DNA of 33,199 nucleotides from Planctomycetaceae bacterium (GCA_003233055.1 QIKP01000076.1:1-33199), one strand, 5' to 3'; counted from the first letter of the stretch, positions 1 to 8,973 are shown. A program made the numbers and translations. The notes: generated from the letters alone by a model not told the origin.

Positions 1-810
<810 letters not shown>

Positions 811-1046
811 AATGTATACATCAACCCATACGATGAGTGGCGAATCGTTTCGACCAAGGTCGGGAACGACTCGGTTCATGCAGGAGTTAAGGAGCCATTC
901 GAAGTGTTTGACGGCTCTAGTTTGTGACTACCGGCGACTTGAACGCTCCGGTCGCTTACGCTTCCGGGTCGCCATGCCGCCTCGCCACCAAATCTAGCCA
1001 TCTGAATTACAGTCTTCAGACTGACTTAAGGAATGGAATACTCACC

Positions 1047-1061
1047 AAATTGTCAAAGAGC
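1047..1061 (-). promoter_or_regulatory. boxA-like antitermination site in the rRNA leader
   Basis: On the minus strand this reads GCTCTTTGACAATTT, very close to the rrn boxA of other bacteria (TGCTCTTTAACAAT). It lies inside the transcribed leader, about 240 nt upstream of the 16S 5' end and about 85 nt downstream of the predicted start. boxA is bound by NusB/NusE during rRNA antitermination. The assignment rests on sequence match and position. Confidence 0.75.
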
Positions 1062-1151
1062 TGTTTAACGAACCACTCGAAGGAGTGGGCCGCTCTCGGT
1101 CAGGTGCTGGGCGAGCGATGCTTGCCACAACCCCTTCACGTGAGATTCGCC

Positions 1152-1180
1152 AATATCGCGATTGGACCCCCTTCTGTCAA
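1152..1180 (-). promoter_or_regulatory. Predicted rRNA operon promoter (sigma-70 type)
   Basis: On the minus strand a perfect -35 box TTGACA (1175-1180) is followed after 17 bases by GATATT (1152-1157, 4 of 6 matches to TATAAT). Transcription would start near 1145 and give a leader of about 335 nt before the 16S gene, with the boxA-like site inside it. Position, spacing and the downstream boxA support one another. Confidence 0.7.
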
Positions 1181-1343
1181 CGGGCCCCCCCGCTATTTCT
1201 GAAAAGAAGTGCTGAGCGGCCTTGAAACCAGGCAAAAAAAGGGACGAGCCTCGTTCTCCGAGGGTGGCTAGCCAGGCCGGGGTGGCGGCAATGCTGAAGA
1301 ATTTGGGTGCTCGAGCATTGTCCCGATGCCATTTTTGGCTATC
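1181..1343. other. Intergenic stretch upstream of the rRNA promoter
   Basis: I see no gene here. A short inverted repeat (AATGCT near 1291 and AGCATT near 1315) is the only local structure. This stretch would contain any UP element or activator sites of the rRNA promoter, but none stands out. Confidence 0.4.
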
Positions 1344-1727
1344 AGGAGAACAGGGGAGAACAGGATAAGTCCTTTCTGAACCGCTAAGGACGCCAAGAAA
1401 AACGTCGACGGAAGCAGGAAAACACCCGGATTGTTAATTTCTGTCACCGTTCACGATTCGAAAAAAGCCACCACGAACCGAAGGAATCCGGCGAAATAGA
1501 TGCCAATGGGTGGTGGTTTCAGGCAACTTGTCGCATCGGGACTCCGCGTGAGAGGAAGGGGAGGAACGCTAATCTTCGCTCATTGGATTAGCGTCGATTA
1601 GTGAGGATTCGTGTTCTCCAAGCGAACCTCTGCGATTTCCTGCGGCTTTTGTTCCTGTTTCCTTAGCGCTTTTGCGACTTGGCGTATTGGACGGTCTTTT
1701 TGATTCTGTGACTTGGCAATCGTCCTG
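1344..1727 (+). repeat. Intergenic foldback repeat element, copy A
   Basis: This is a modular non-coding element related to those at 4061-4324, 26886-27131 and 30424-30995. Its left end (CAGGAGAAC, then TGAACCGCTAAGGACGCCAA near 1377-1396) matches the reverse complement of its right end (...CTTGGCAATCGTCCTG, ending at 1727) imperfectly. It shares about 100 bases with 30424-30532, including CCGGATTGTTAAT near 1427 and the motif ACCGTTCACGATTCGAAA at 1446-1463. At 1519-1616 it holds a second module that recurs in inverse orientation at 30741-30840. The only open frames over it are unremarkable. Confidence 0.7.
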
Positions 1728-1860
1728 TCGTCGGCTATCCGAATTCTTGCTAACGACAAAGCACTCGGTTCACGAAATCTGCGCAGGATTTTCCTCGTTG
1801 CCCTTCCATCGGCGAGCGCGAAGCTGGCAGGGGCGGCAGGAGCAACGAGGCGGAACGCCC

Positions 1861-3174
1861 CTACGCTGTCCGCCCAGAGTGGGGAGCATGCGGAGGCAAT
1901 TGCGGCATGGCGGCTTCCTCCCCCCTCTCGCGAGGTTCTCTCACGAGGGTATCGAGAAGGGATTGGCGTCCCGCTCCGCCGCTGAAGGTGCCGTAGGCCT
2001 CTTCAGCCTGATCCCGGTAGACGGGGCACTCCTCCATCAACTGCGAGTGGGCTCGCCGGAGGCGATAGTGCGGGATGTTGGGGTAAATGTGATGAACGAG
2101 GTGAAGATCGTTCCCGTAACCGAGCAGTGCCCAATGGGTAAAGGGGTCGGCGTAAATGATCCGCGAATTGGTAATTTCTCCCTCATCGGTGTTGGCGTGC
2201 TGGTAGATTTCTCGAAGCAGCATGAAGTAGGGAAAGACATAGACCAGCGCGGAAATCCAAAGAAGGAGGAAGTAGCCGCCGGCCCAAATGCCGGTGGTCA
2301 CTTTGACGAAGGCGAGCGTTCCAAAGAGCAGCGTGTAGTAGGTGAGGCGCAGGAGAGCCGATAGTTTAGGGGAGTAGGCAAGTCTGCCGCCTGGCCTGCG
2401 GACCCAGTCTTCGGGGAGGAGTAGCCATCCGACCAGTCCGACCAAGTAAGTGCCGCCAGCGACGGCAAAAAAGAGTGGTATCGAGTCGAATCGCTCGCCA
2501 ACCCGGAGTGCGACAAGAAAGAGGCAAAGGTAACCGATGCCAAACAGGGTCGCGTTCTGATAGAAGTGCTTTGGCTTCCGCTCCTTGGTGTCGCTCGACG
2601 TTTCCCCCTCTTCGGGGATCGGGGAGAGCCCCGATCCGATCGTGATCACCCTAAACAAATCGAGAAGGTTGTAGAGCACGAAAGGAGGCCAGAAGAACTT
2701 GAGATAGTAGTTGTAGATGAAAGAGGGTCTCGGCATGGGAAAGCGGTCGTAGAGTTTTTTAGCGCGCGTTCCAGCCAGGTTGGGATCTTTGTCGGGGACG
2801 TTGGTATGGAGATGATGGCTTAGATGTTTGGCGCGGTACTGGGTGAGCGTCCCAAAGACCGGGAAGAAACAAAACCACTCCGCGATCAAGTCGTTAAGAA
2901 TGCCGTTGGGGTGGATCATGTTGTGCGAGGCCTCGTGCCCCATCAGCCCAAGGCGATGCTGGACGCCCCCCAGCAGAATGATCGCGAAGAAGCCAACGAC
3001 AAGATTCGCTATCCAGTGCAGTCCCCAGCCGGCGCTGAACGACCAGAACGAGATCGTCGCAGCAATCACGAGAATCGCGGTGACGTAGTCGAGTGCGAGC
3101 CAACAGAGGTTTCGCAGAGGGTGGACCGCCATCCAACTACGGAGGACCTTGGCATCGACAAACTGAGATCTCAT
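1861..3174 (-). CDS. Membrane fatty acid desaturase (FA_desaturase family)
   Basis: A 437-residue integral membrane di-iron desaturase that would introduce a double bond into membrane acyl chains. The three histidine boxes are visible: HEASH (residues 80-84), HLSHH (117-121) and HLVHH followed by IYPNIPHY (358-362). Hydrophobic segments lie near residues 28-75 and 210-315. The start is placed at the ATG at 3174, with GGAG seven bases upstream. A TTG at 3249 would add 25 residues without hydrophobic or conserved character and is less likely. The last 35 or so residues are rich in R, E, P and H and look poorly conserved. A divergent promoter is predicted at 3304-3333. Substrate and regiospecificity cannot be read from sequence; a sphingolipid- or carotenoid-type desaturase of the same superfamily is possible. 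Confidence 0.88.
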   Translation of the reverse strand: MRSQFVDAKVLRSWMAVHPLRNLCWLALDYVTAILVIAATISFWSFSAGWGLHWIANLVVGFFAIILLGGVQHRLGLMGHEASHNMIHPNGILNDLIAEWFCFFPVFGTLTQYRAKHLSHHLHTNVPDKDPNLAGTRAKKLYDRFPMPRPSFIYNYYLKFFWPPFVLYNLLDLFRVITIGSGLSPIPEEGETSSDTKERKPKHFYQNATLFGIGYLCLFLVALRVGERFDSIPLFFAVAGGTYLVGLVGWLLLPEDWVRRPGGRLAYSPKLSALLRLTYYTLLFGTLAFVKVTTGIWAGGYFLLLWISALVYVFPYFMLLREIYQHANTDEGEITNSRIIYADPFTHWALLGYGNDLHLVHHIYPNIPHYRLRRAHSQLMEECPVYRDQAEEAYGTFSGGAGRQSLLDTLVREPRERGEEAAMPQLPPHAPHSGRTA

Positions 3175-3303
3175 GGCATGGCTCCGGCAAGAGGGAGGCT
3201 TGAACGTCCTCGCGAACTTCTTCGGTAACCAGGGCCAACCTTGGCTCAAACAACAAAAAGCAGTGGCTCCGATGCACCCAGCGCACCCTTACCTCTTCTA
3301 TCG

Positions 3304-3333
3304 ATTATTGACCGAACCGAAACCAGTAGTCAA
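3304..3333 (-). promoter_or_regulatory. Predicted sigma-70 promoter of the desaturase gene
   Basis: On the minus strand TTGACT (3328-3333) and AATAAT (3304-3309), each 5 of 6 to consensus, are separated by 18 bases. The predicted leader to the ATG at 3174 is about 120 nt. This is a motif match only. Confidence 0.5.
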
Positions 3334-3562
3334 CTCATTTTTTGCCCCAATTCCGATGAAACTGTAGCGATTAAAACGATCGTGGCTATTTCGGCTGTCG
3401 ACACCTGGGCGTTCGCGGCGTGAAGGCCGCTTTCCTCGCTACGGTTTCTGCAATACCTGGTGTGGTCTGTTCGGCTCTCGGCTCCGACGTGCCTGCCGCT
3501 GAAGCGGCATCGCCAGGGCGAGGCGGTGGGATTTTCTTTCCTGTTCGAGTAGACTGACCTTC
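3334..3562. other. Divergent intergenic region, desaturase / chorismate mutase
   Basis: No gene is visible. Short GC hairpins occur, for example TGCCGC-TGAA-GCGGCA near 3490-3505. No convincing promoter for the plus-strand gene at 3563 was found, and the sequence before its ATG has no clear Shine-Dalgarno motif. Confidence 0.4.
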
Positions 3563-3988
3563 ATGCCATGCCGAGGAGTCCGAGGTGCTACGACCGTTGA
3601 GGTAAATGATCGCGAGGAGATTCTCCAGGCGACGCGGGAGCTTCTTGCGCTGGTGATTCGTCGGAATGGCATCGAGAAAGGCGACGTCGCGAGCGCGACG
3701 TTTTCAACCACGACCGACCTCGACGCGGAGTTTCCCGCGCTCGCCGCCCGGCAGCTTGGTTGGCTCGACGTGCCGCTGCTGTGTGGCCACGAAATAGGCG
3801 TGCCGGGATCGTTGAAGAAGTGTATCCGGGTGCTGGTCCATTGGAATACGGACAAGTCGCAATCCGAAGTCCAGCACGTCTACGTCCGCGAGGCGGTCAA
3901 GCTCCGCCCCGACCTGTCCGATCTCCCGCCGGTTGACTTGGCAGAGCTCGAAGTCTGGATCAGCGAGCAAATGCGGACGTTTGAGTAA
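3563..3988 (+). CDS. aroH: Chorismate mutase, monofunctional AroH type
   Basis: A 141-residue cytosolic enzyme that rearranges chorismate to prephenate for phenylalanine and tyrosine synthesis. The N-terminus [10 protein letters not shown] and the block [10 protein letters not shown] are close to Bacillus subtilis AroH. The known active-site residues align: R7, F57, C74, E77, R89 and Y107 here correspond to R7, F57, C75, E78, R90 and Y108 in the Bacillus enzyme. Length is slightly above the usual 120-127 residues because of a C-terminal acidic extension ([15 protein letters not shown]). It stands alone between the divergent desaturase gene and a repeat element, not in an aromatic operon. A GC hairpin at 4041-4057, without a T tract, lies downstream. 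Confidence 0.93.
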   Translation: MPCRGVRGATTVEVNDREEILQATRELLALVIRRNGIEKGDVASATFSTTTDLDAEFPALAARQLGWLDVPLLCGHEIGVPGSLKKCIRVLVHWNTDKSQSEVQHVYVREAVKLRPDLSDLPPVDLAELEVWISEQMRTFE

Positions 3989-4060
3989 GGCTGTCCGCAG
4001 CGTGGCGTCCCGTCCTCCTTCCGCAAATCCTGCCGTGCCTCGCCCCAGCACGGGGCGGGC

Positions 4061-4324
4061 CCAGGAGAACTGCCAAGTCATTTTTGAATCGCCAAGGCGC
4101 CAAGAAACAAGATCGCCAAGAAAAATGTCGCCGGAAGCAGAGAAACCACGAACCCAAAGAGATAGAGGGGGTGTCCTTTTGCCTGCTATTCGTATCGATT
4201 CGCACGAATTCGTGGTTTCCCCTGCCTCCGATTCGGTGAACGGTTGCCTCTCTCCTCCAACTCTTCTTGGCGTACTTGACGCCTTGGCGGTTTTTTTAAT
4301 TCGGCGACTTTGAAAGCGTCCTGG
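4061..4324 (+). repeat. Intergenic foldback repeat element, copy B
   Basis: This is the clearest copy of the family. It begins CCAGGAGAAC and ends GCGTCCTGG. The left arm (TCGCCAAGGCGCCAAGAA near 4090) is complementary to the right arm (TTCTTGGCGTACTTGACGCC near 4264), with a nested inner pair GAAACCACGAA (about 4142) and TTCGTGGTTTC (about 4209). The first 160 bases match the minus strand of 26971-27130 closely. The short motif related to CGTGAACGGT occurs at 4230-4247. No credible protein is encoded. It fills most of the 431-base gap between aroH and lutA. Confidence 0.75.
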
Positions 4325-4419
4325 GGGCGGGGCACAAACCCTCGCCAGCGAGGTAGGTTGCCGAGTATACTGCAGGCCATCCCTCGCGAGCTTCCCCCTA
4401 ACGATCCGAGAACCCCACC

Positions 4420-5217
4420 GTGAACGTCGGCCTGTTCATCCCCTGCTACATCGACCAGTTTTATCCGGAAGTTGGATTGGCGACGGTCGACCTGCTGGAG
4501 CGATATGGCGCGACGGTCGAGTTTCCCGAAGCCCAGACCTGCTGTGGCCAGCCGATGGCCAATACCGGTTGCCTCGACGACGCCCGGCCTCTCGCCCGCA
4601 AGTTCCTCGATATTTTCTCGGAGTACGAGTACGTGGTGGCCCCGAGCGGGAGTTGCGTTGCGATGGTACGGAAGCACTTTCACGACCTTGTTGGCGACGA
4701 CCCACGGCTCGAAGGCGTCGCCGCCAAGACGTTTGAGTTGTGCGAATTTTTGACCGACGTGGTCGGCGTGGAGCAGGTCGAGGGCGATTTTCCTTATCGC
4801 GTTGGGCTCCACCAAGCCTGCCATGGGCTTCGCGAATTGCGTCTCGGGCAGCCGAGCGAAATCGTCGGCGAACCTTTTAACAAAGTCTCGCAATTGCTCG
4901 CTGGAATGCGAGGGATCGACTTCGTCGAACTCGAACGGACCGACGATTGTTGTGGCTTTGGCGGTACGTTTGCCGTTGCCGAAGAAGCCGTAAGCTGCCG
5001 AATGGGGCTCGACCGGCTCGCAGACCACAAGCAGGCGGGGGCCCAAGTCATCGCGTCGGCCGACATGTCGTGCCTGATGCACCTGGGCGGACTCGCGAGG
5101 CGCCAGAAGATGCCGGTTGCGATCATGCACGTCGCCGAAATTCTCGCCGGGCGTTCTCCCGAGGAGCCCGTTTCCGGCAAACCTCGTTCTGGCAAGTGCC
5201 GTTCCGACGAGGCGTAG
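4420..5217 (+). CDS. lutA: Lactate utilization protein A (LutA/YkgE, Fe-S oxidoreductase)
   Basis: A 265-residue subunit of the LutABC complex, which oxidises L-lactate to pyruvate. Two cysteine-rich CCG domains are visible, with CCGQPMANTG near residue 42 and CCGFGGTFAV near residue 182. Such domains bind an unusual Fe-S cluster in heterodisulfide-reductase-like proteins. The start is a GTG giving MNVGLFIPCYIDQF, the conserved N-terminus of the family; a weak -10 (TATACT, 4366-4371) lies about 50 bases upstream. The C-terminal tail (after about residue 248) is poorly conserved, and its stop codon lies inside a 26-nt repeat (5205-5230) also found at the end of hemC. lutB follows after 44 bases. 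Confidence 0.93.
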   Translation: MNVGLFIPCYIDQFYPEVGLATVDLLERYGATVEFPEAQTCCGQPMANTGCLDDARPLARKFLDIFSEYEYVVAPSGSCVAMVRKHFHDLVGDDPRLEGVAAKTFELCEFLTDVVGVEQVEGDFPYRVGLHQACHGLRELRLGQPSEIVGEPFNKVSQLLAGMRGIDFVELERTDDCCGFGGTFAVAEEAVSCRMGLDRLADHKQAGAQVIASADMSCLMHLGGLARRQKMPVAIMHVAEILAGRSPEEPVSGKPRSGKCRSDEA

Positions 5218-5230
5218 CTCGTCGGCTATT
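5204..5230 (+). repeat. Hairpin repeat overlapping the lutA stop codon, copy 1
   Basis: An 8-bp stem CCGACGAG / CTCGTCGG with loop GCGTAG, followed by CTATTTTT, gives terminator-like structure on the plus strand. The lutA TAG (5215-5217) is in the loop. Bases 5205-5230 occur as an exact reverse complement at 16431-16456, overlapping the hemC stop. Because lutB starts 32 bases further on, this hairpin may attenuate rather than end transcription. Confidence 0.75.
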
Positions 5231-5261
5231 TTTCACTATTCCGCTCCCCTCCCCGTTTCCC

Positions 5262-6638
5262 ATGTCTCACGCTGCTGCCGCCGCCGAATTCATTGCCGAC
5301 GAGGAGCGGACTCGCTGGCACGACCAGGCCGTCTGGTACGTTCGGCAAAAGCGCGATCGGGCGGCGAAGAGCCTGCCGGAGTGGGAGACGCTACGCGAGA
5401 CCGCCTCGCAAATCAAACAGCATACCCTCTCGAAACTCGACGAATATCTCGAAGAATTCGAGCGCAACGCGACACGACAGGGTGCCGAGGTCCACTGGGC
5501 ACGGGACGCCGACGAACACAACGCCATCGTCCTGAAACTCCTGGAGCAAAAAGGGACCAAGCGGGTCGTCAAGAGCAAGTCGATGCTTACCGAGGAATGC
5601 GGGCTCAATCCTTTTCTGGAAAAGGCAGGGATCGAAGTCATCGACACCGACCTGGGCGAACGGATCGTGCAGCTTCGAAACGAACACCCGAGCCATATCG
5701 TCCTACCGGCGATCCATGTCAAGAAACAAGAGGTGGGGGAGCTGTTTCACGAAAAGCTGGGCACCAAGCGGGGGGCGACCGAAGCCGACTACCTGACCGA
5801 AGCCGCTCGGCACCACCTACGAGAAAAACTACTCGCGGCAGGTGCCGGTCTCACCGGTGTCAACTTTGCCATTGCCGAGACGGGCGGCATCGTTGTCTGC
5901 ACGAACGAAGGGAATGCGGATCTGGGGACCGCGCTCCCGCCGGTCCATATCGCCTCAATGGGAATCGAGAAAGTCATTCCTCGGCTCGAACACCTGGGTG
6001 TTTTCTTGCGATTGCTTGCACGCTCAGCAACGGGGCAACCGATTACGAGTTACTCTTCGCATTTCCACGGGCCACGGGAAGGTCAGGAGATGCACGTGAT
6101 CTTGGTCGACAACGGTCGCAGTCAACAGATGACCGAAGATGATCTTCGCCAGTCACTCAATTGCATTCGCTGCGGGGCCTGCCTCAACACGTGCCCCGTT
6201 TATCGCCGAAGTGGTGGGCATAGTTACCATGCGACGGTCCCCGGGCCGATCGGTTCGGTCATCAATCCGGCGCGCGATCCCGCGAGACATAAGAGCCTCC
6301 CCTTTGCGTGCAGTCTTTGCGGTTCGTGCAGCGATGTCTGTCCCGTGAAAATCCCTTTGCACCACCAGTTGCTCTCTCTCCGGGGAAAAATAGTCGATCG
6401 CAAGCTCTTGCCCGCGAGCAAGCGTTGGTCGATGAAACTCGCGGCGATGGTCCTGAAGAGGAGCTGGCTCTATCGCATCCTTGGGTTCGGAGCACGGTGT
6501 TCCTTACGTTGGCTACCACGGTTCTTGCTCTACAACCCGCTCAACGGCTGGGGCCGCCAGCGCGATCTGCCCGAGCCGGCGACCAAGTCCTTTCGCCAAG
6601 CCTTTCGCGATCGGAATCGCAAGCCGGGAGACAAGTGA
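5262..6638 (+). CDS. lutB: Lactate utilization protein B (LutB, LUD and 4Fe-4S domains)
   Basis: A 458-residue protein, the central subunit of the LutABC lactate-oxidising complex. The N-terminal two thirds is an LUD domain (about residues 70-290, including GVNFAIAETGGIVVCTNEGN). It is followed by two 4Fe-4S ferredoxin-type clusters: C301, C304, C307, C311 and C350, C353, C356, C360. The C-terminal segment is basic and moderately hydrophobic. The ATG at 5262 is chosen because the open frame upstream overlaps lutA in another frame and has no family similarity. The upstream sequence is pyrimidine-rich with no Shine-Dalgarno motif. The TGA overlaps the lutC ATG by one base (TGATG), indicating translational coupling. 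Confidence 0.94.
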   Translation: MSHAAAAAEFIADEERTRWHDQAVWYVRQKRDRAAKSLPEWETLRETASQIKQHTLSKLDEYLEEFERNATRQGAEVHWARDADEHNAIVLKLLEQKGTKRVVKSKSMLTEECGLNPFLEKAGIEVIDTDLGERIVQLRNEHPSHIVLPAIHVKKQEVGELFHEKLGTKRGATEADYLTEAARHHLREKLLAAGAGLTGVNFAIAETGGIVVCTNEGNADLGTALPPVHIASMGIEKVIPRLEHLGVFLRLLARSATGQPITSYSSHFHGPREGQEMHVILVDNGRSQQMTEDDLRQSLNCIRCGACLNTCPVYRRSGGHSYHATVPGPIGSVINPARDPARHKSLPFACSLCGSCSDVCPVKIPLHHQLLSLRGKIVDRKLLPASKRWSMKLAAMVLKRSWLYRILGFGARCSLRWLPRFLLYNPLNGWGRQRDLPEPATKSFRQAFRDRNRKPGDK

Positions 6639-7249
6639 TGAGCGACAGCCGACAACAAATCTTGGAAACCGTTCGTGCCAACCGCTCCACCCCATCGGAG
6701 ATGCCGAGCCTCGATCAGTCGTGGACCTGCTACGACGACCCGCTCTCGCAGTTCCGCACGATGGTCAAGGCGGTGGGGGGGCAAACGGAAGTGCTGTGCG
6801 ATGCGGTCGCGGCGAGCGAGTGGCTCGCGTCGCAGCAGGCCTACTCCGAGTCACGTCAACGGGTTTCGCTCGTCGAAGAGGTGGGAACGTCGGACTTGTC
6901 GCTCGACGACCTGGCCCGTCCACACGATTTGGCTTCGCTAGAATGGGCCGTGCTGCCAGGCGAGTTCGGCGTGGCAGAGAATGGAGCGATCTGGATCACC
7001 GATCGTTCCGCCCGCCACCGGGCGGTTTACTTCCTTTGCGAAAACCTCGTGCTCGTTCTTCCAGCTAGCGAGGTGGTGCATCACCTGCATGAAGCGTACG
7101 AGCGGCTCGGCAAATTTGCAGCATCGGAGGAGGCCCCGTTTGGTGCGTTCGTCTCCGGGCCGTCGAAGACCGCGGACATCGAACAATCGCTGGTCATCGG
7201 CGCGCAAGGGCCCCGATCGCTGGTGGTGCTGCTGATCGGGCAGCCATAG
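6638..7249 (+). CDS. lutC: Lactate utilization protein C (LutC, LUD domain)
   Basis: A 203-residue third component of the LutABC complex and the last gene of the operon. It shows the LUD-domain pattern: GEFGVAENGAIW near residue 110, then VLPASEVVHHLHEAY, and the C-terminal signature GPSKTADIEQSLVIGAQGP near residue 172. The start overlaps the lutB stop by one base. Its length agrees with the family (about 200-240 residues). No lactate permease or GntR-type LutR regulator is in the window, so regulation is not visible here. Confidence 0.92.
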   Translation: MSDSRQQILETVRANRSTPSEMPSLDQSWTCYDDPLSQFRTMVKAVGGQTEVLCDAVAASEWLASQQAYSESRQRVSLVEEVGTSDLSLDDLARPHDLASLEWAVLPGEFGVAENGAIWITDRSARHRAVYFLCENLVLVLPASEVVHHLHEAYERLGKFAASEEAPFGAFVSGPSKTADIEQSLVIGAQGPRSLVVLLIGQP

Positions 7250-7479
7250 AGCCGTTTCCCGTGGGGCGTTCTGCCTTGCAACCGTTCACGGCCGGAAGAA
7301 GCAACCCCAAGCGGAGGGCTTCGGAGCAAGAAGGTCCGGTAGGGCGAGAGAAAAGGGAAAGGGGAAGTCCCCACCAAGAGTGGCATACGGGTGCCTGAAG
7401 ATCCAGCGCGGAGGATCCGGCGCTGCTGGGTGATAGGACTGGGCGGCATCGGTATGATCCGCACGCGCGGAGGGATATG
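7250..7479. other. Intergenic region between lutC and the ketosynthase gene
   Basis: No gene is supported. A truncated copy of the dispersed motif (ACCGTTCACG, 7281-7290) lies just after lutC, next to short GC-rich inverted repeats. The long minus-strand open frame across this region is an antisense shadow of its two neighbours. Confidence 0.4.
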
Positions 7480-7508
7480 TTGAGATAAATGAAAGGGATG
7501 GCTAAAAT
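7480..7508 (+). promoter_or_regulatory. Predicted sigma-70 promoter of the ketosynthase-like gene
   Basis: TTGAGA (7480-7485) and TAAAAT (7503-7508), each 5 of 6 to consensus, lie 17 bases apart. The predicted start near 7515 leaves an untranslated leader of about 175 nt that contains the palindrome GTCGCTAGCGAC and two TCCTCCTG repeats. This suggests the gene is transcribed separately from lutABC. Confidence 0.5.
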
Positions 7509-7689
7509 GGGAGTCCTGCGGGATCCGACCTAGTTGGATAGGGGTCGCTAGCGACGGCATTAGTTGCCAAAATGCCGCCAGACTCCGGCAAGTCCTCGTT
7601 TCCATTGTCCTCCTGTCTATTTGTCCTCCTGACCCATCCACCCTTTCCGTCCAGAGTGGTTCGCCACTCCCCCTTCGAGGTAGCGACAC

Positions 7690-8952
7690 TTGGACGACGT
7701 TTTGATTACTGGTTTGGGGATCGTCTCGCCGCTTGGTATCGGCCGAGAGGCGGTATGGAAAGAGATCGAGGCAGGACGGAGCGGCGTGCATGCGATTCCC
7801 GAGTTGGCTGCCGCTCGATGGCTGGCGCCGTTTGGTGGAAAGGTCGTGGACTTTGATCCCAAACGCTATGTTCAACCTCGCAAAAGCCTGAAGGTGATGG
7901 CCCGCGAAATCCAGTTCGCCTACGCTGCTGCCGAACTCGCACGACAGGATGCGAACCTGGCCGAAACCAACGTCGACCCCGAACGAACCGGTGTGGTCTT
8001 GGGGGCAGGGATCATGCATGGCGCGCTGGAGGAATTGGTCGATGCCTTTGAGGTTTGTGCGACGGAAACGGGTTTTGATTTTTCCCAATGGGGCGAAAAG
8101 GGAATCCGCCAATTCTTTCCGTTGTGGATGCTCAAATACCTTCCCAACATGCCGGCCTGTCACATTGCGATTCGGCAAGATGCTCGCGGGCCCAACAATA
8201 CCATCGCGCATGGCGACGTATCGAGTTTGCTCGCCCTTTCCGAAGCGACCAACGTGATCCGGCGAGGTCAGGCGGACGTGATGTATGCGGGAGGTGCGAG
8301 TTCGCGGCTCTCGATCTCCGACCTCGTCTGGCATGGCGGCGCGCAGCTTGCCCAATCAACCGATCCGCCGGAAACGATTTGCCGACCGTTCGATGCGGAT
8401 CGCCAGGGAATGGTTTTGGGGGAAGGGTCGGCCATGTTTGTCCTCGAAAGTGCTAGCCATGCCCAACGTCGCGGGGCTACACCACTCGCCAGGATCGCGG
8501 CGATCGCGTCGCGCAACGAAGCTTCGACCGACCGCCAACCACCAGGCAAAGCGATCGCCGGTGCGTTGGCCGCCGCACTCCAAGCGGCCGAGTTACCTGC
8601 GGGCCAGTTGGGGCATATCAATGCCCATGGCTCCAGTACGCTGGACGATGATCGGGTCGAAGCAAGAGCGATCGCCCAAGTGCTCGGCGACAACAAGGTT
8701 CCCGTGACCGCCCCCAAAAGCTACTTCGGCAACTTAGGGCCAGGGAGTGGCGCGGTCGAGCTTGCCGTGAGTCTGCTGGCGATGCAACAGGGGGTTGTCC
8801 CCGCCACGCTTAACCACCAACAGACCGACCCAAGCTGCCCGGTCCACGTCGTGACGTCTCCTCAGGCGGCCCTCCATCCCACGTTTGCCGCCCTCAACCA
8901 CGCATCGACAGGCCAAGCGGTGGCGGCGATCTTCATGGCAGAGTCGTCGTAG
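7690..8952 (+). CDS. Ketosynthase-fold protein (FabF-like) lacking catalytic Cys
   Basis: This 420-residue protein has the thiolase/ketosynthase fold of FabF: ITGLGIVSPLG at residues 5-15, GVVLGAGI near 101, FDADRQGMVLGEGSAMFVLE at 234-253 and NAHGSST at 311-317. In the active-site alignment the nucleophilic Cys of the TACAS motif is Asp176 (GPNNTIAHGDVSS). The second His, in the KS-x-x-G-H motif, is Asn348 (KSYFGN), while His313 and Lys343 are kept. It therefore should not condense acyl chains in the usual way. It may act like a chain-length factor (KS-beta), decarboxylate, or bind acyl groups. The TTG start at 7690 follows GAGG at nine bases and begins directly at the conserved beta strand. 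No ACP, partner KS or reductase gene is adjacent. The fold is well supported; the function is unknown. Confidence 0.85.
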   Translation: MDDVLITGLGIVSPLGIGREAVWKEIEAGRSGVHAIPELAAARWLAPFGGKVVDFDPKRYVQPRKSLKVMAREIQFAYAAAELARQDANLAETNVDPERTGVVLGAGIMHGALEELVDAFEVCATETGFDFSQWGEKGIRQFFPLWMLKYLPNMPACHIAIRQDARGPNNTIAHGDVSSLLALSEATNVIRRGQADVMYAGGASSRLSISDLVWHGGAQLAQSTDPPETICRPFDADRQGMVLGEGSAMFVLESASHAQRRGATPLARIAAIASRNEASTDRQPPGKAIAGALAAALQAAELPAGQLGHINAHGSSTLDDDRVEARAIAQVLGDNKVPVTAPKSYFGNLGPGSGAVELAVSLLAMQQGVVPATLNHQQTDPSCPVHVVTSPQAALHPTFAALNHASTGQAVAAIFMAESS

Positions 8953-8973
8953 GGGCAACGGCGAAACTTCGTC

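Noticed and set aside
1344-1727. CRISPR array considered because of repeated short motifs
   Set aside because: Repeats are not evenly spaced, are not separated by unique spacers of constant length, and occur as inverted arms; no cas genes.
2617-2638. GGATCGGGG-AGAG-CCCCGATCC hairpin as a terminator
   Set aside because: It lies within the desaturase coding sequence, between conserved segments, so is probably an incidental result of coding for GLSPIPEE.
3175-3249. TTG start adding 25 residues to the desaturase
   Set aside because: No ribosome-binding site, no family similarity; the ATG at 3174 has GGAG at a proper distance.
4947-5261. N-terminal extension of LutB in an open frame overlapping lutA
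   Set aside because: It lies in another frame across the conserved end of lutA and shows no LutB similarity; the ATG at 5262 gives a normal LutB.
7081-8355. Long minus-strand open frame (424 codons) opposite lutC and the ketosynthase gene
   Set aside because: Its sequence is rich in R, P and S as expected of an antisense frame in high-GC DNA, and both plus-strand genes have clear protein families.
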